Origin: Thalassomonas viridans
Lineage (GTDB): Bacteria > Pseudomonadota > Gammaproteobacteria > Enterobacterales > Alteromonadaceae
DNA: 64,000 bases
Direction: 5' to 3'
Assembly (NCBI RefSeq): GCF_000948985.2
Contig: NZ_CP059734.1
Coordinates: forward strand, 558,001-622,000
The translations under genes were made by a program, and so were the position numbers. A model generated the notes under the pieces. It searched no databases, was not told the DNA's origin, and was given only the letters and a program-made list of their open reading frames with translations. Of the stretch, positions 1-8,744 are shown in pieces. Positions within the stretch are counted from its first letter, which is position 1. Each line of letters starts with the position of its first letter.

Positions 1-1373
1 TATAACATATAGGGAGACGGCTGCTGCAGTTCAAAATACTCGCTCGCCTTTTCTTCGATAACGATAGGGGCGATGGGCCTGAACCACTCCCGGCCTTTGA
101 TGCTTTGGTTGATCCAGTGGCGGGTCACGGCGAAACAGGGGCTGGCCACAAAGCTTCTGTTGCCCAGGGCGCGCGGGCCGAATTCGCTGCCCCCCTGGTA
201 TAGTGCCAGCACATGTCCCCGGGCCATCAATTTAGCGCAAGTGTCCGCCAGGTCATCCGGCTTGAGGACGTCACAACCCGTTATTCCGGCAAAACTGCCG
301 GCATCGATAGCGGCTTGGTTAACCGGCCCCAGGTAATCATGCTGCCAGTCGAAACTCAGGGGCTGCCTGAGCACCTGGGTGATGCCATAGATGGCGCAGC
401 CGATGGCCGAGCCGCCGTCATGGGGAGCCGGCGGGATGGACATCTGTTCAAAGATACCGCTGTGCCGCAACCGGGTGTTGGCGACAACATTGAGGGCGCA
501 GCCGCCGGCATAACAAAGCTTGCTTTGCGCGGTTTCCTGCTGCAGCCAGCGGCTGATTTTCAGCAGGGCATTTTCGAAAACCTGCTGGCCACGCGCCGCC
601 AGGTGAGCCTTGGTTTGAAAACTGTGATTGTCGGTGCGCTTGTATTCGTAATCGGCTTGCTGGTTAAAGATATCCAGCCAGGGCCGGGGGATGGTGACTT
701 CGCCTTCGTTGACGTCAAGCTCCGGCAGATCGGATCTCACCCGGGGATCACCGTAAGCGCTCAGCCCCATGACTTTGCCGTCATTGCCGTCGCCGTGGAA
801 AAAGCAGCGGCTGAGGAAATTGTAGAAGATGCCCAGTCCGACCGGTTTAGTGCGGTCCCCGTCCCAGAGATGCTTTTTGATGCAACGTACCCCCTGCGGG
901 GTGCAAAGGTAATAAGACGCGACTTCCAGCCAGTTTTCCTGGTGCCGGGAAACCGGATAGTCTTCGGTGAAATCCCGGGCATAGCTGCCCTGGAAATCTA
1001 TGATCATGGCGGCGCTGCTGTCAAAGCCGGAGGTGGGCCAGGCGCTGTACAGGTGCGACAGGTGATGGGAAAGGCGGATGCGTTCGCCGTCCGGGGCCAG
1101 GGTGAGCTCCCGTGCCATTTCTTCGTCGTATGCGCCGGCGTTTTCCTGTTCGCTATCGGATGAAAAACACTCTACCACCAGGTTTAGCGGCTGCTTTAAC
1201 TGGGGCAGCCTTTGCTTATATAAGGCGATATCCCCGAGCTTGCCCCAGTCATGTTTGATGCCTGTGATCCTTTCTTTGTGCAAAGAGCTGGCATGCTCGC
1301 CGTTTTTGAAAATACTGATGCTGCCATCTTGGGTCCGGTTTAAGCCGACAACTATTTTTTTATTGTTATTCAA
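1..1373 (-). CDS. NodU/CmcH-family carbamoyltransferase (3' end outside window)
   Basis: About 457 codons are visible and the reading frame runs off the left edge; the family is usually near 570-600 residues. These enzymes transfer a carbamoyl group from carbamoyl phosphate through carbamoyl-adenylate to a hydroxyl of a natural product. Seen directly: an N-terminal HHLSHLYSAW segment (Kae1-like fold histidines), GGCALNVVANTRLR, and the C-terminal-domain signatures GSEFGPRALGNRSF and KGREWFRPIAPIV. The start is uncertain. TTG at 1373 has GGAG nine bases upstream, and an in-frame GTG lies at 1388. The frame stays open to about 1617 without an ATG. The gene is divergent from the peptide cluster and probably supplies a carbamoyl decoration to its product, which is inference. 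No Met start is present near the conserved N-terminus. Confidence 0.88.
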   Translation of the reverse strand, partial: MNNNKKIVVGLNRTQDGSISIFKNGEHASSLHKERITGIKHDWGKLGDIALYKQRLPQLKQPLNLVVECFSSDSEQENAGAYDEEMARELTLAPDGERIRLSHHLSHLYSAWPTSGFDSSAAMIIDFQGSYARDFTEDYPVSRHQENWLEVASYYLCTPQGVRCIKKHLWDGDRTKPVGLGIFYNFLSRCFFHGDGNDGKVMGLSAYGDPRVRSDLPELDVNEGEVTIPRPWLDIFNQQADYEYKRTDNHSFQTKAHLAARGQQVFENALLKISRWLQQETAQSKLCYAGGCALNVVANTRLRHSGIFEQMSIPPAPHDGGSAIGCAIYGITQVLRQPLSFDWQHDYLGPVNQAAIDAGSFAGITGCDVLKPDDLADTCAKLMARGHVLALYQGGSEFGPRALGNRSFVASPCFAVTRHWINQSIKGREWFRPIAPIVIEEKASEYFELQQPSPYML

Positions 1374-1955
1374 GTAATTATACTCCACTACTTTTACTGA
1401 ATGTCTGTTTTGTCTGGTGCCTGTATCGGCAATCAAGGTGAACACCCGGCAGCGGCTTGCCACGGGGGAATAGCGCCCGTGCGCCTGGTGTTTGCCGTTA
1501 ACTGCAAAGGTTAAATATCCCCTGAATTGCCTGCGCCTTTGACTGGCGGTGCCTGTTGTTTGCACCTTGGCCTGAAGTTTTAATAACAGGGACTTTAGTG
1601 ATAAACCGGGGGGAAATCAATAAATTAATTTTCCAGGCCCGGGGATGAATCCCTGCCGGGGCACGGGGGGCGATTAAATTGTTATGAATTTATCCTTTAA
1701 TTAGTTGTTTTTTGATATAAAAAGGATATAGACTTTGCTCCGTCGCTTATCTGGCTGAGCCGGTTTTGACGGTTATTTTCATAAAGGCGCTTGTATAAGA
1801 AAAAGATGCATGCTGTTGGCAGGGGCCAACCATGGCAGAAGCCGGCTCCCGCCACCGGGGAACCGGCGTATTCAGGTTGCAGTTTATGTATAAGTATTTG
1901 ATAACTATGCTGCTTTAATGCCAGACTCGGATAAGCGCAGATGATGTATAAAAAG
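1374..1955. other. Divergent intergenic region, no convincing gene
   Basis: This stretch lies between the carbamoyltransferase and the first gene of the plus-strand cluster, so it should contain promoters for both. I see no promoter with good spacing. TTGACG at 1766-1771 and TATAAG at 1794-1799 are 22 bases apart, which is too far. The part up to about 1617 continues the carbamoyltransferase frame upstream without a stop, but it has no good start codon. Confidence 0.4.
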
Positions 1956-1981
1956 AAAAAAGGCTCATAAGAGCCTTTTTT
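1956..1981 (+). terminator. Intrinsic terminator hairpin, possible attenuator
   Basis: A perfect 11-bp stem (AAAAAAGGCTC / GAGCCTTTTTT) with an ATAA loop ends in six T residues. It lies only 27 bases before the GTG start of the first cluster gene, with no plus-strand gene upstream that would need it. It could be a leader attenuator for the long operon, or a terminator protecting the operon from upstream transcription. A promoter between hairpin and start codon would leave almost no leader. The A-tract on the other arm makes it usable in both directions. Confidence 0.75.
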
Positions 1982-2008
1982 AATATAATAAAATGCAGGG
2001 TTTAAGCA

Positions 2009-3091
2009 GTGCAAAAGAATCGTTCTATAGTCCTGATCGGGCTGGGAGACCTGGCCAAAAGGATCGCGTTTTCCCTTATGAGTTCTCCTGCGGTTGAATT
2101 CGATGATCTGGTTATCATCAGCCGCAATAAAGCAAACGGCGAGTCTTATACCCGCCTGCTCTCAGGCTGCGGTGAGCGCCGTGTCCGTTTTTGCCAGCTG
2201 GATGCCCTGGATACCCGGGCCCTGGCCGGGGTGTTGAAGTCGGTCAATCCGCAACTGGTTATCCAGTGCGCATCTTTGATGTCCCCCTGGCTGTTATATG
2301 AAAGCCGGGGACAAAAAGCCAAACACTTGTTAACGTCGGGATTTGCCGCACAACTGCCGGCGCAGTTGCCTGTGCCTGTTTCCGTGATGACGGCCCTGCA
2401 TGATGCCGGCTTGGATGTTCCCGTTATCAATTGCTCATACCCGGATGTGGTCAATCCGGTGCTGGCGCGTTTAGGCCTGCCCGTGGCCCTGGGGATAGGC
2501 AATAGCGGCATGATCCACGGGCTGGTGCGTGCCGAATTGCAAAAAGCCGGTACGGATACCACGGCTTTACGGGTGTTCGGCCACCATGCCCATGTTGCCA
2601 GCGTGGCAAACAGTGAATTAAAGGCCGGCATGCCGGCGCCTATGGCTTATCTGCATAATGAGGCCGTGCCGGTACAGGCGGCCCTGTTCGCCCAGCCGGG
2701 GATCATGCTGAACCGGGAATTAAATGTGCTCACGGCGGCGCATGCCGTTGAAGTCATCGGCGCCATGACGGGGGAGGATAAAACCCTTTGCACTTCAGTG
2801 CCGGGACCTTTGGGGCTGGCGGGAGGCTGGCCGGTGCGTATTTGCAACACGGCTATCGACCTGGATTTACCTGAGCAGGTGAGCCGGGCACAGATCTCCG
2901 GCTATCAGGAACAGCTGGCGGTATTTGACGGGGTCGGCAAAATCGATGATGACGGCACAATACATTTCAGTGACGGCTGCCGCGATTCGTTAAGCCGGCT
3001 TTCCCCCGGGTTATCCGAGCCGCTGGCGCCTTTGCAAAGCCTGCAACGACTAACCAAAATAAATGAGTTATTGAATAATGATGAACCCTAG
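2009..3091 (+). CDS. Saccharopine-dehydrogenase-like NAD(P)-binding protein
   Basis: This 360-residue protein has an N-terminal Rossmann motif (IVLIGLGDLAKR, about residues 7-18) and the general layout of saccharopine dehydrogenase/homospermidine-synthase-type oxidoreductases. Those enzymes reduce imines or form secondary amines between amino acids and carbonyl compounds. The start is GTG at 2009 with AGGG eight bases upstream; the ATG at 1993 is in another frame. It is the first gene of a tightly packed series and overlaps the next gene by 14 bases. Its place beside an amide ligase and a transketolase suggests a role in making or modifying an unusual building block, which is inference. The family assignment rests on fold-level features only. 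Confidence 0.55.
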   Translation: MQKNRSIVLIGLGDLAKRIAFSLMSSPAVEFDDLVIISRNKANGESYTRLLSGCGERRVRFCQLDALDTRALAGVLKSVNPQLVIQCASLMSPWLLYESRGQKAKHLLTSGFAAQLPAQLPVPVSVMTALHDAGLDVPVINCSYPDVVNPVLARLGLPVALGIGNSGMIHGLVRAELQKAGTDTTALRVFGHHAHVASVANSELKAGMPAPMAYLHNEAVPVQAALFAQPGIMLNRELNVLTAAHAVEVIGAMTGEDKTLCTSVPGPLGLAGGWPVRICNTAIDLDLPEQVSRAQISGYQEQLAVFDGVGKIDDDGTIHFSDGCRDSLSRLSPGLSEPLAPLQSLQRLTKINELLNNDEP

Positions 3092-4943
3092 TTTTAAGGC
3101 TATCTATGGCATTATTGCCAAAAGCCATGCCGGACAGCGCCGGATGGCCAGTGATTTTAACGCCGTTTTGCCGCAGTCTTTTCCTTATCAGGCGCAGCAC
3201 TGGTGGCAGGATTTGGACAAAGGGGTTGCGATTTATTCGCCGGACAACCCGGGAGGCTGCCTGGCCGGTGTTGGCCACCTGGTAACAGATACCCCGGCAG
3301 GCATTGCGGGGGATCTCCGTGAGCAGGGGGTGGCTGCGGCCGTCTTGCAGCAAATCCAGAGCCGGGGGGTCGGGGCCCTGGATGATATCTCCGGTGAATT
3401 TTCCCTGCTTGCCTGGGATGGCATGCGTAACGAGCTTTTGCTTGCCCGCGATCAAGTCGGGCAATCCGGCCTCTATATCCGGGAAGACGAGCATCACTGG
3501 ATGATCTGTTCCGATATGGAGCCCCTGATCGCCGATGAAAAGTTTCATTGCCAGATGGATCTGCAGTCGGCAGTTAACTACCTGACGTTCGGTGTGCCCG
3601 TTAATGGCCGTACCCTGGCCAAAAATGTCAGAAAATTGCGGGCCGGGCATTACATCCGTGTCGCTCCGGGCAAACCTTTATACGAACAACGTTATTTTAC
3701 CCCCCTTTGCCATAACGCCGAAAGCTGTGCCGGCCCCGAACTTAAGCAAGAGATTCAGGCGACCCTGGACAGCGCTATTTTAAGCCGGGCCAATGAAGCC
3801 CGCGAAGAAAAAAGCAGCGCGATTCTGTTATCCGGCGGCATAGATTCTTCCTATATCGCCCAGACCCTCACCAACAGGGAAATGACGCAGGGATTGACGG
3901 CCTATACCATAGAATTTGCCCCTCCCTGTAAAAGCAACGAAACCGGGCTGGCCAGCGAGTTTGCCCGTATGCTGAATATCCCGCATCAGGCGGTTTTCTT
4001 TGATTACCCCGATGTCACTAAAACCCTGGACAAGATAGTGAACGCGGTAGAACCCTGCAGTATTCTCTCCAGCATCACCCATGAGTATCTTCTCGGGGAG
4101 ATACAGGCGGATGGCCATGATTTTCTGATTTCGGGCCTGGGATCCGATGAAATCTTTGGCGGCTATATCAAATACATGAATTTTTACAGCAGCATGCGCC
4201 TGTATGGCTGTGACGATGCGGCGGTGCAGGCGGCGGCCGGGCATGGCGTAGATACTTTCGAGCAGCTGCTGTGGCAACCTGAACGGATCAATGACACTGT
4301 CTTTGCCGGCATACCGCGCTTCTTTAGCGGGCAAACGGCAAAAACCATGTTACAGCCGCCGTTTAGGGACTGGGATTATTCCGCGTATTTAAGCGAATTT
4401 TACCGTGAATGCCGGCAGCTGAAATCCGATGCCCACCTGTTTGAACTTATGGTTGCCCACGAATGCCAGCACCGCATTCCTGAAATGTTGCTCGGCGGCT
4501 TTGACGCCATTGGCCGGGGAGCGAATATCCGTACGGTTTATCCTTTCCTGGATAAGAACCTGGTGAGGCTGGCGACAGGCCTGGGGGCAACCGAAAGGTT
4601 TGAAGTGCGAAACAATGCCTGGAACAATAAAACTCTCATGCGTGAGATCGCGGCAACAAGATTGCCTGAGGCGATTTGCGAGCGGCCAAGACAGGCCTAT
4701 GTGCCTCCCATGATGCTTTGGCTGGCGCACGATGAGTTTTTTGACTATATCTGGTCGGTTATCGAAAACAGCAAGATACAGGAGCTCGCTTTGATTGATC
4801 CGGAAAAACTGCCTGAGCTGAAAGAGCGGGTACGCGGGCTGGCGGGAACTTCCAATCTCGACGGACCGCTGGAGCTGATTGATGAAATGTGGGTCATTTT
4901 CACCCTATCCGCCTGGTACGACCGCTGGGTGAGTAAGCAATAA
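3078..4943 (+). CDS. Asparagine-synthetase-like ATP-dependent amide ligase without glutaminase Cys
   Basis: The 621-residue protein has an AsnB layout: an N-terminal class II amidotransferase-like fold (about 1-200) and a C-terminal ATP-pyrophosphatase domain. The latter has the PP-loop SGGIDSS at about residue 252 and GLGSDEIFGGY near 355. In true AsnB the mature protein begins with the catalytic Cys (MCGI). Here the equivalent position reads IYGII, so glutamine cannot be hydrolysed. The same loss is known in beta-lactam synthetase and lasso-peptide cyclases, where the domain adenylates a carboxylate and an amine other than ammonia attacks. A role in amide or lactam formation on a precursor or on the peptide is inferred. 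The start may be 3078 or the adjacent ATG at 3081. Confidence 0.82.
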   Translation: MMNPSFKAIYGIIAKSHAGQRRMASDFNAVLPQSFPYQAQHWWQDLDKGVAIYSPDNPGGCLAGVGHLVTDTPAGIAGDLREQGVAAAVLQQIQSRGVGALDDISGEFSLLAWDGMRNELLLARDQVGQSGLYIREDEHHWMICSDMEPLIADEKFHCQMDLQSAVNYLTFGVPVNGRTLAKNVRKLRAGHYIRVAPGKPLYEQRYFTPLCHNAESCAGPELKQEIQATLDSAILSRANEAREEKSSAILLSGGIDSSYIAQTLTNREMTQGLTAYTIEFAPPCKSNETGLASEFARMLNIPHQAVFFDYPDVTKTLDKIVNAVEPCSILSSITHEYLLGEIQADGHDFLISGLGSDEIFGGYIKYMNFYSSMRLYGCDDAAVQAAAGHGVDTFEQLLWQPERINDTVFAGIPRFFSGQTAKTMLQPPFRDWDYSAYLSEFYRECRQLKSDAHLFELMVAHECQHRIPEMLLGGFDAIGRGANIRTVYPFLDKNLVRLATGLGATERFEVRNNAWNNKTLMREIAATRLPEAICERPRQAYVPPMMLWLAHDEFFDYIWSVIENSKIQELALIDPEKLPELKERVRGLAGTSNLDGPLELIDEMWVIFTLSAWYDRWVSKQ

Positions 4944-4944
4944 C

Positions 4945-5793
4945 ATGGGAAAGAATCTTATGGCGGTAGCCGTGCAAGAAAATGCCAGCCAGTCGCTGGC
5001 AGAAGAAGTATACGAACTCAAAGGCGAGATCCTGAAAACCCTTTATGCGGCAGGGGGCGGGCATTACGGCGGCTGCTTAAGCGTTATCGACATCTTAGTG
5101 GTTTTATACCGTTATAAATTAAGGATAAACCCCGCCGTGCCCGAACATGCGGCCAGAGACAGGTTTATTTTATCCAAGGGCCATGCCGCCGTTGCCTTAT
5201 ATGCAGTTTTGCAAAAGCTGGGTTATTTCCAGGATAATTTACTGGACTATTCCCTTTTCGGTTCGGCCCTTGAAGGCCATCCGGACATGCTGACGGTGCC
5301 CGGCATCGATTTTTCTTCCGGTTCTTTAGGCCAGGGGGTCTCGGTGGGACTGGGTATGGCCTTGTCCTTACCCCGGGACAATAATGTCTGGGTAGTGCTC
5401 GGGGACGGCGAGTGCCAGGAAGGACAGATTTGGGAGTCTGCCATGCTGGCGTGCAATACCGCAGTGTCCAATTTGAAAGTGATTGTTGATTGCAACAAAC
5501 ACCAGGAGTGGGGATGGGCCGAGCGCAACGGCGAAAAGCCGGCGCCGGTCAGCGACATGGTTGAGAAATGGCGGGCATTTGGCTGGCATGTGGTGGAATG
5601 TGACGGCCATGACCACAGGGCCCTGATGGCGGCCATGGACGAGGTGGACGCCCATAGCGGACAGCCGGCGGTGATTATTGCCCATACGGTGAAAGGGAAA
5701 GGCGTGGTCGCCATTGAAAAAGACCCGGTGCGTTTTCATTGCGGCACAGTAACAGAAATCGAGCATTATCAAATCATGCGCGATTATTCGTAA
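4945..5793 (+). CDS. Transketolase N-terminal (ThDP pyrophosphate-binding) subunit
   Basis: The protein has 282 residues. The ThDP/Mg-binding motif is complete: GDGECQEGQIWE at about 152-163, followed by N near residue 180. The conserved transketolase segments ILSKGHAA, GHP and GSLGQGVSVG are also present. It would form the active enzyme with the next gene, as in split transketolases of archaea and secondary-metabolite clusters. The reaction is transfer of a two-carbon ketol unit, but the substrate is unknown. The start may be ATG 4945, one base after the preceding stop, or ATG 4960, which has GGGA about nine bases upstream. Its position inside an NRPS operon argues for a biosynthetic role rather than the pentose phosphate pathway. 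Confidence 0.85.
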   Translation: MGKNLMAVAVQENASQSLAEEVYELKGEILKTLYAAGGGHYGGCLSVIDILVVLYRYKLRINPAVPEHAARDRFILSKGHAAVALYAVLQKLGYFQDNLLDYSLFGSALEGHPDMLTVPGIDFSSGSLGQGVSVGLGMALSLPRDNNVWVVLGDGECQEGQIWESAMLACNTAVSNLKVIVDCNKHQEWGWAERNGEKPAPVSDMVEKWRAFGWHVVECDGHDHRALMAAMDEVDAHSGQPAVIIAHTVKGKGVVAIEKDPVRFHCGTVTEIEHYQIMRDYS

Positions 5794-5826
5794 GCAAAAG
5801 ATAAGCTAAAGTGGGAAAGTAAGATT

Positions 5827-6771
5827 ATGAGTAAATTAGCCGACCAGATCGGTATAGTGCTGGCCGAAATGGCCGAGCAGGAGCCGGATATCTTCGTGCT
5901 TGACGGTGATCTGGCGGATTCCGACGGTGCGATACATTTTGCACAACGGCACCCGGAGCAGTTTTTAATGGCGGGCATCGCCGAGCAGAGCATGCTGAGC
6001 GTTGCCGCCGGTATGGCCAGTGCCGGACGCAGGCCTTTTGTGTTTTCTTTCGCGGCTTTTTTATGCTTTCGCGCCTATGATCAGGTCCGGGTATGTTTAA
6101 GCCAGTCGGAGCAGCCTGTGGTGATGGTGGGCTCCCATGCCGGCGGCCTGTCGGGACGAAACGGCAAGACCCATACGGCAATCAATGATATGGCGCTGAT
6201 GCTCTCCTTACCTAAGGTTCAAGTGTGGGCGCCGGCGGATCATCTGGATATCGCCTATATGTTGCCTGAATTAATGCAAAGCGAGCAGGCGGCTTATGTC
6301 AGGGCTCCCCGTTGTCCCGTCGGGGCCGGGCAGAATTTGCCCGGTGAGGCGGGCAGGTTCAGGTGGCTAAGGCCGAAACAGGCCGTTACCCTGGTCAGCT
6401 GCGGGGTGGCAAGCCAGTGGAGTTACCAGGTGGCATGCCGGCTGCAGCGTCAGGGGATCGACCTGGGACTGTTACACTGCCTGCATGTGAATGATGTCGA
6501 CGGACTAAGGTGCCAGCTTGACGGCGCAGAACAAATCTTTGTGATCGAAGACCATAACGAATTTGGCGGGCTGGCGTCCTTAGTGCGCCAGCTGGACTTG
6601 CCGGCACGGGTTAAAGGCATCGGCTGGCCGATGGATTTCAGCGGCAAATCCGGCGATGATCACGAGATCCGGCAAGCCTATGGTTTGTCCGACAGCCAGC
6701 TGGCAGCCTGGTTGCTCAACGCCCTGCAGGCGGAGCAGGGATATCTTGACTTATGTGAAGGAGAGCAGTAA
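5827..6771 (+). CDS. Transketolase C-terminal (pyrimidine-binding) subunit
   Basis: The 314-residue partner of the preceding subunit carries the transketolase pyrimidine-binding domain. GIAEQSM (about 50-56) provides the Glu that activates ThDP, and LDGDLADSDG lies at the front. The C-terminal transketolase domain begins near residue 170 and includes VIEDHNEFGG. The stop codon overlaps the next start (TAATG at 6769-6773), so translation of the peptidase is probably coupled. Together the two subunits match full-length transketolase domains in order, although full-length housekeeping enzymes are single chains of about 660 residues. Confidence 0.85.
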   Translation: MSKLADQIGIVLAEMAEQEPDIFVLDGDLADSDGAIHFAQRHPEQFLMAGIAEQSMLSVAAGMASAGRRPFVFSFAAFLCFRAYDQVRVCLSQSEQPVVMVGSHAGGLSGRNGKTHTAINDMALMLSLPKVQVWAPADHLDIAYMLPELMQSEQAAYVRAPRCPVGAGQNLPGEAGRFRWLRPKQAVTLVSCGVASQWSYQVACRLQRQGIDLGLLHCLHVNDVDGLRCQLDGAEQIFVIEDHNEFGGLASLVRQLDLPARVKGIGWPMDFSGKSGDDHEIRQAYGLSDSQLAAWLLNALQAEQGYLDLCEGEQ

Positions 6772-8609
6772 TGCCAGGCAGGGAAGCTTATCTTAACCGC
6801 CTGAACCCTTTGTGGTGGCTCGGGCGGTTGCGGGCAGGGATGCTGCCTGTGTTATTCTGGCTGGCGGCGCTGCCCTGCGGCGCCGGCGAGCCGTCTCCTG
6901 ACACAGGCGCCCGGCAGGACATTGATTTTCTGGCCTACCGGGCCCATCTGGAGCCGGATCCGGCACGGCAATCAATAAAAGGCCGGGTCGAGATAGCCTT
7001 TAAGGTACTGACAGCCGGGGTGACCCGGCTGCCGCTAACGGCCATTAACAAAGACATTTATGCCGTGCGGGGAGCCGGGATCCAATCCCACCGGGTCGCC
7101 GGTGAATATCTTTATGTCGAGTATCCGGCAAAAACCCTGAAAAAAGATCAGGTATACCGTTTGACGGTGGAATACCTGGCGACACCGGACAAAGGCATCA
7201 GCTTTTACCCGGATCATTTTTATACCCATTACCACACCGAACAATGGCTGGTCGCCCATGAAGATATCGGTGATCGCGCCAGGATTGAAATGTGGCTGAC
7301 CTTGCCGCGGCACATGAAGGCGGTGGCCAATGGCGAGCTGATGGCGGTTAAGGCAAGCGGTGACAAACGGATACATCACTGGAATGAAACCCGGGAAAGG
7401 CCCTTGTTTACTTTCGGTTTTGCCGCCGGCAACTTTACCGAAACCCTGTTGCGCCATAAGGGGATGGAGTTCCGCTATTTATCCCTGGTTTCCCGCGAAG
7501 ATGAAATCTCCCGTATGTTCGCCGACGTCCGGGCCATTTATGATTTTTTTGAACAGAAAAGCGGTATGCCGTTACAGCAAAAACGTTACACCTATGTACT
7601 GACCGAAGGCAACGCCATGCAGGAAGCCAGCGGTTTTAGCCTGATCGGCCGCAACATTGCCCGCGATGTGCTCGACGAACCCAGGGAGAGCTGGCTTATT
7701 ACCCATGAACTGGCGCATGAATGGTGGGGCAATGCCATTTCCGCCGCTTCCTGGTCTGATTTTTGGCTCAACGAAGGCCTGGTGCAGTTTTTAGTGGCCG
7801 CCTTTAAAGCACAGCAGTACGGGCAGGATGAGTACGACAGGGAAATGGTGCTGTTCAAAGAGTCTATCCACAGGCGGTTAAAAAAATCTCCTGTGCTCAG
7901 GGCGGTTTCCCCGCAGCAGAAGCTTTCCTTTGCCGACTATAAAAAGCATTACCGCGGGATAGTTTATTCCAAAGGCGGCTATATTTTTCATATGCTGAAA
8001 ACCGAGCTTGGCGAGCAGGACTTCTGGCGGGGCCTGAAGCATTACAGCCAGGCAAACTGGGAAAGCACGGTAAGTTCGCGGCAGCTGCAGCAGGCGTTTG
8101 AGTCCGCCTCCGGGCGCAACCTAGAGCATTTTTTCAATACCTGGGTATACCGGCCCCAGCAAATCGAACTGGCAGCCCGGGTCAGCTACCAGCCGGGGCG
8201 CCTGGCGATACGTTTTCGCCAAACGCAGCAGGAGCCGGCGGATTTTCATTTTTGGCTGGCGGTTGATGACGGTGGGCAGCGGCGGCTTAAGCGGGTGAAT
8301 ATTTCCGGTGCCGAGCACCTGGTCGAGATCAAGATGCAGCAGCCGCCGCAAGGGCTCTGGCTCGACTATTATCATTATCTGCCCCTGCCGATAAAGGTTA
8401 CGGGGGCTGATGACTATATCCAGGCTAGTATCTTCAGCGAGGTCACCAGCCTGACACGCTACTGGGCTTTAAAAAGCCTGGTAACAAGTGATTACTGCAG
8501 GCATGAGCCGCAGCGCATCGAGCGTACTTTTGCCCGGTTAAAGCAAGTAGACACCAGCCGGATCATTCACCAGGCTATCGCTTGGTGGCGGGAAGCATGT
8601 CCGGGATAA
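6771..8609 (+). CDS. Secreted M1-family zinc metallopeptidase with altered GAMEN motif
   Basis: The protein has 612 residues. An N-terminal hydrophobic stretch (about 24-37, GMLPVLFWLAALPCG) looks like a signal peptide, placing it in the periplasm or outside. The gluzincin motif HELAHEWWG begins at residue 312, with Glu335 in NEG giving HEXXH-X18-E. The aminopeptidase GAMEN motif, which holds the free N-terminus of the substrate, is NAMQE here (about 284-288), so exopeptidase specificity may be changed or lost. It is translationally coupled to the transketolase subunit. In this cluster it could trim or activate an exported pro-form of the peptide, or give self-protection; both are inference. 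A housekeeping aminopeptidase is less likely from its position. Confidence 0.85.
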   Translation: MPGREAYLNRLNPLWWLGRLRAGMLPVLFWLAALPCGAGEPSPDTGARQDIDFLAYRAHLEPDPARQSIKGRVEIAFKVLTAGVTRLPLTAINKDIYAVRGAGIQSHRVAGEYLYVEYPAKTLKKDQVYRLTVEYLATPDKGISFYPDHFYTHYHTEQWLVAHEDIGDRARIEMWLTLPRHMKAVANGELMAVKASGDKRIHHWNETRERPLFTFGFAAGNFTETLLRHKGMEFRYLSLVSREDEISRMFADVRAIYDFFEQKSGMPLQQKRYTYVLTEGNAMQEASGFSLIGRNIARDVLDEPRESWLITHELAHEWWGNAISAASWSDFWLNEGLVQFLVAAFKAQQYGQDEYDREMVLFKESIHRRLKKSPVLRAVSPQQKLSFADYKKHYRGIVYSKGGYIFHMLKTELGEQDFWRGLKHYSQANWESTVSSRQLQQAFESASGRNLEHFFNTWVYRPQQIELAARVSYQPGRLAIRFRQTQQEPADFHFWLAVDDGGQRRLKRVNISGAEHLVEIKMQQPPQGLWLDYYHYLPLPIKVTGADDYIQASIFSEVTSLTRYWALKSLVTSDYCRHEPQRIERTFARLKQVDTSRIIHQAIAWWREACPG

Positions 8610-8744
8610 AGGCGGGCCGGGGAGCCGGCCTGAAGCGGCACCGAGATCCGCCTTTGCATCAAATGGCCGGCTTGGCCATTATGCGTTTGATTCGCTAAGG
8701 GAATTACTGTAACCTTCTGTTGTTTTTTAATAGGTAAGGAAGTT

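Noticed and set aside
213..1163. Long plus-strand open frame of 316 codons
   Set aside because: It is antisense to the carbamoyltransferase, whose minus-strand frame has clear family motifs over the same bases. The plus-strand product has no recognisable domain.
1697..2014. Minus-strand open frame of 105 codons
   Set aside because: It runs across the terminator hairpin and into the first cluster gene, has no ribosome site and no family likeness.
3078..4943. Calling the AsnB-like protein a beta-lactam synthetase
   Set aside because: It shares the loss of Cys, but no carboxyethylarginine-synthase-type enzyme or other clavam/carbapenem gene is present, so the specific function is not supported.
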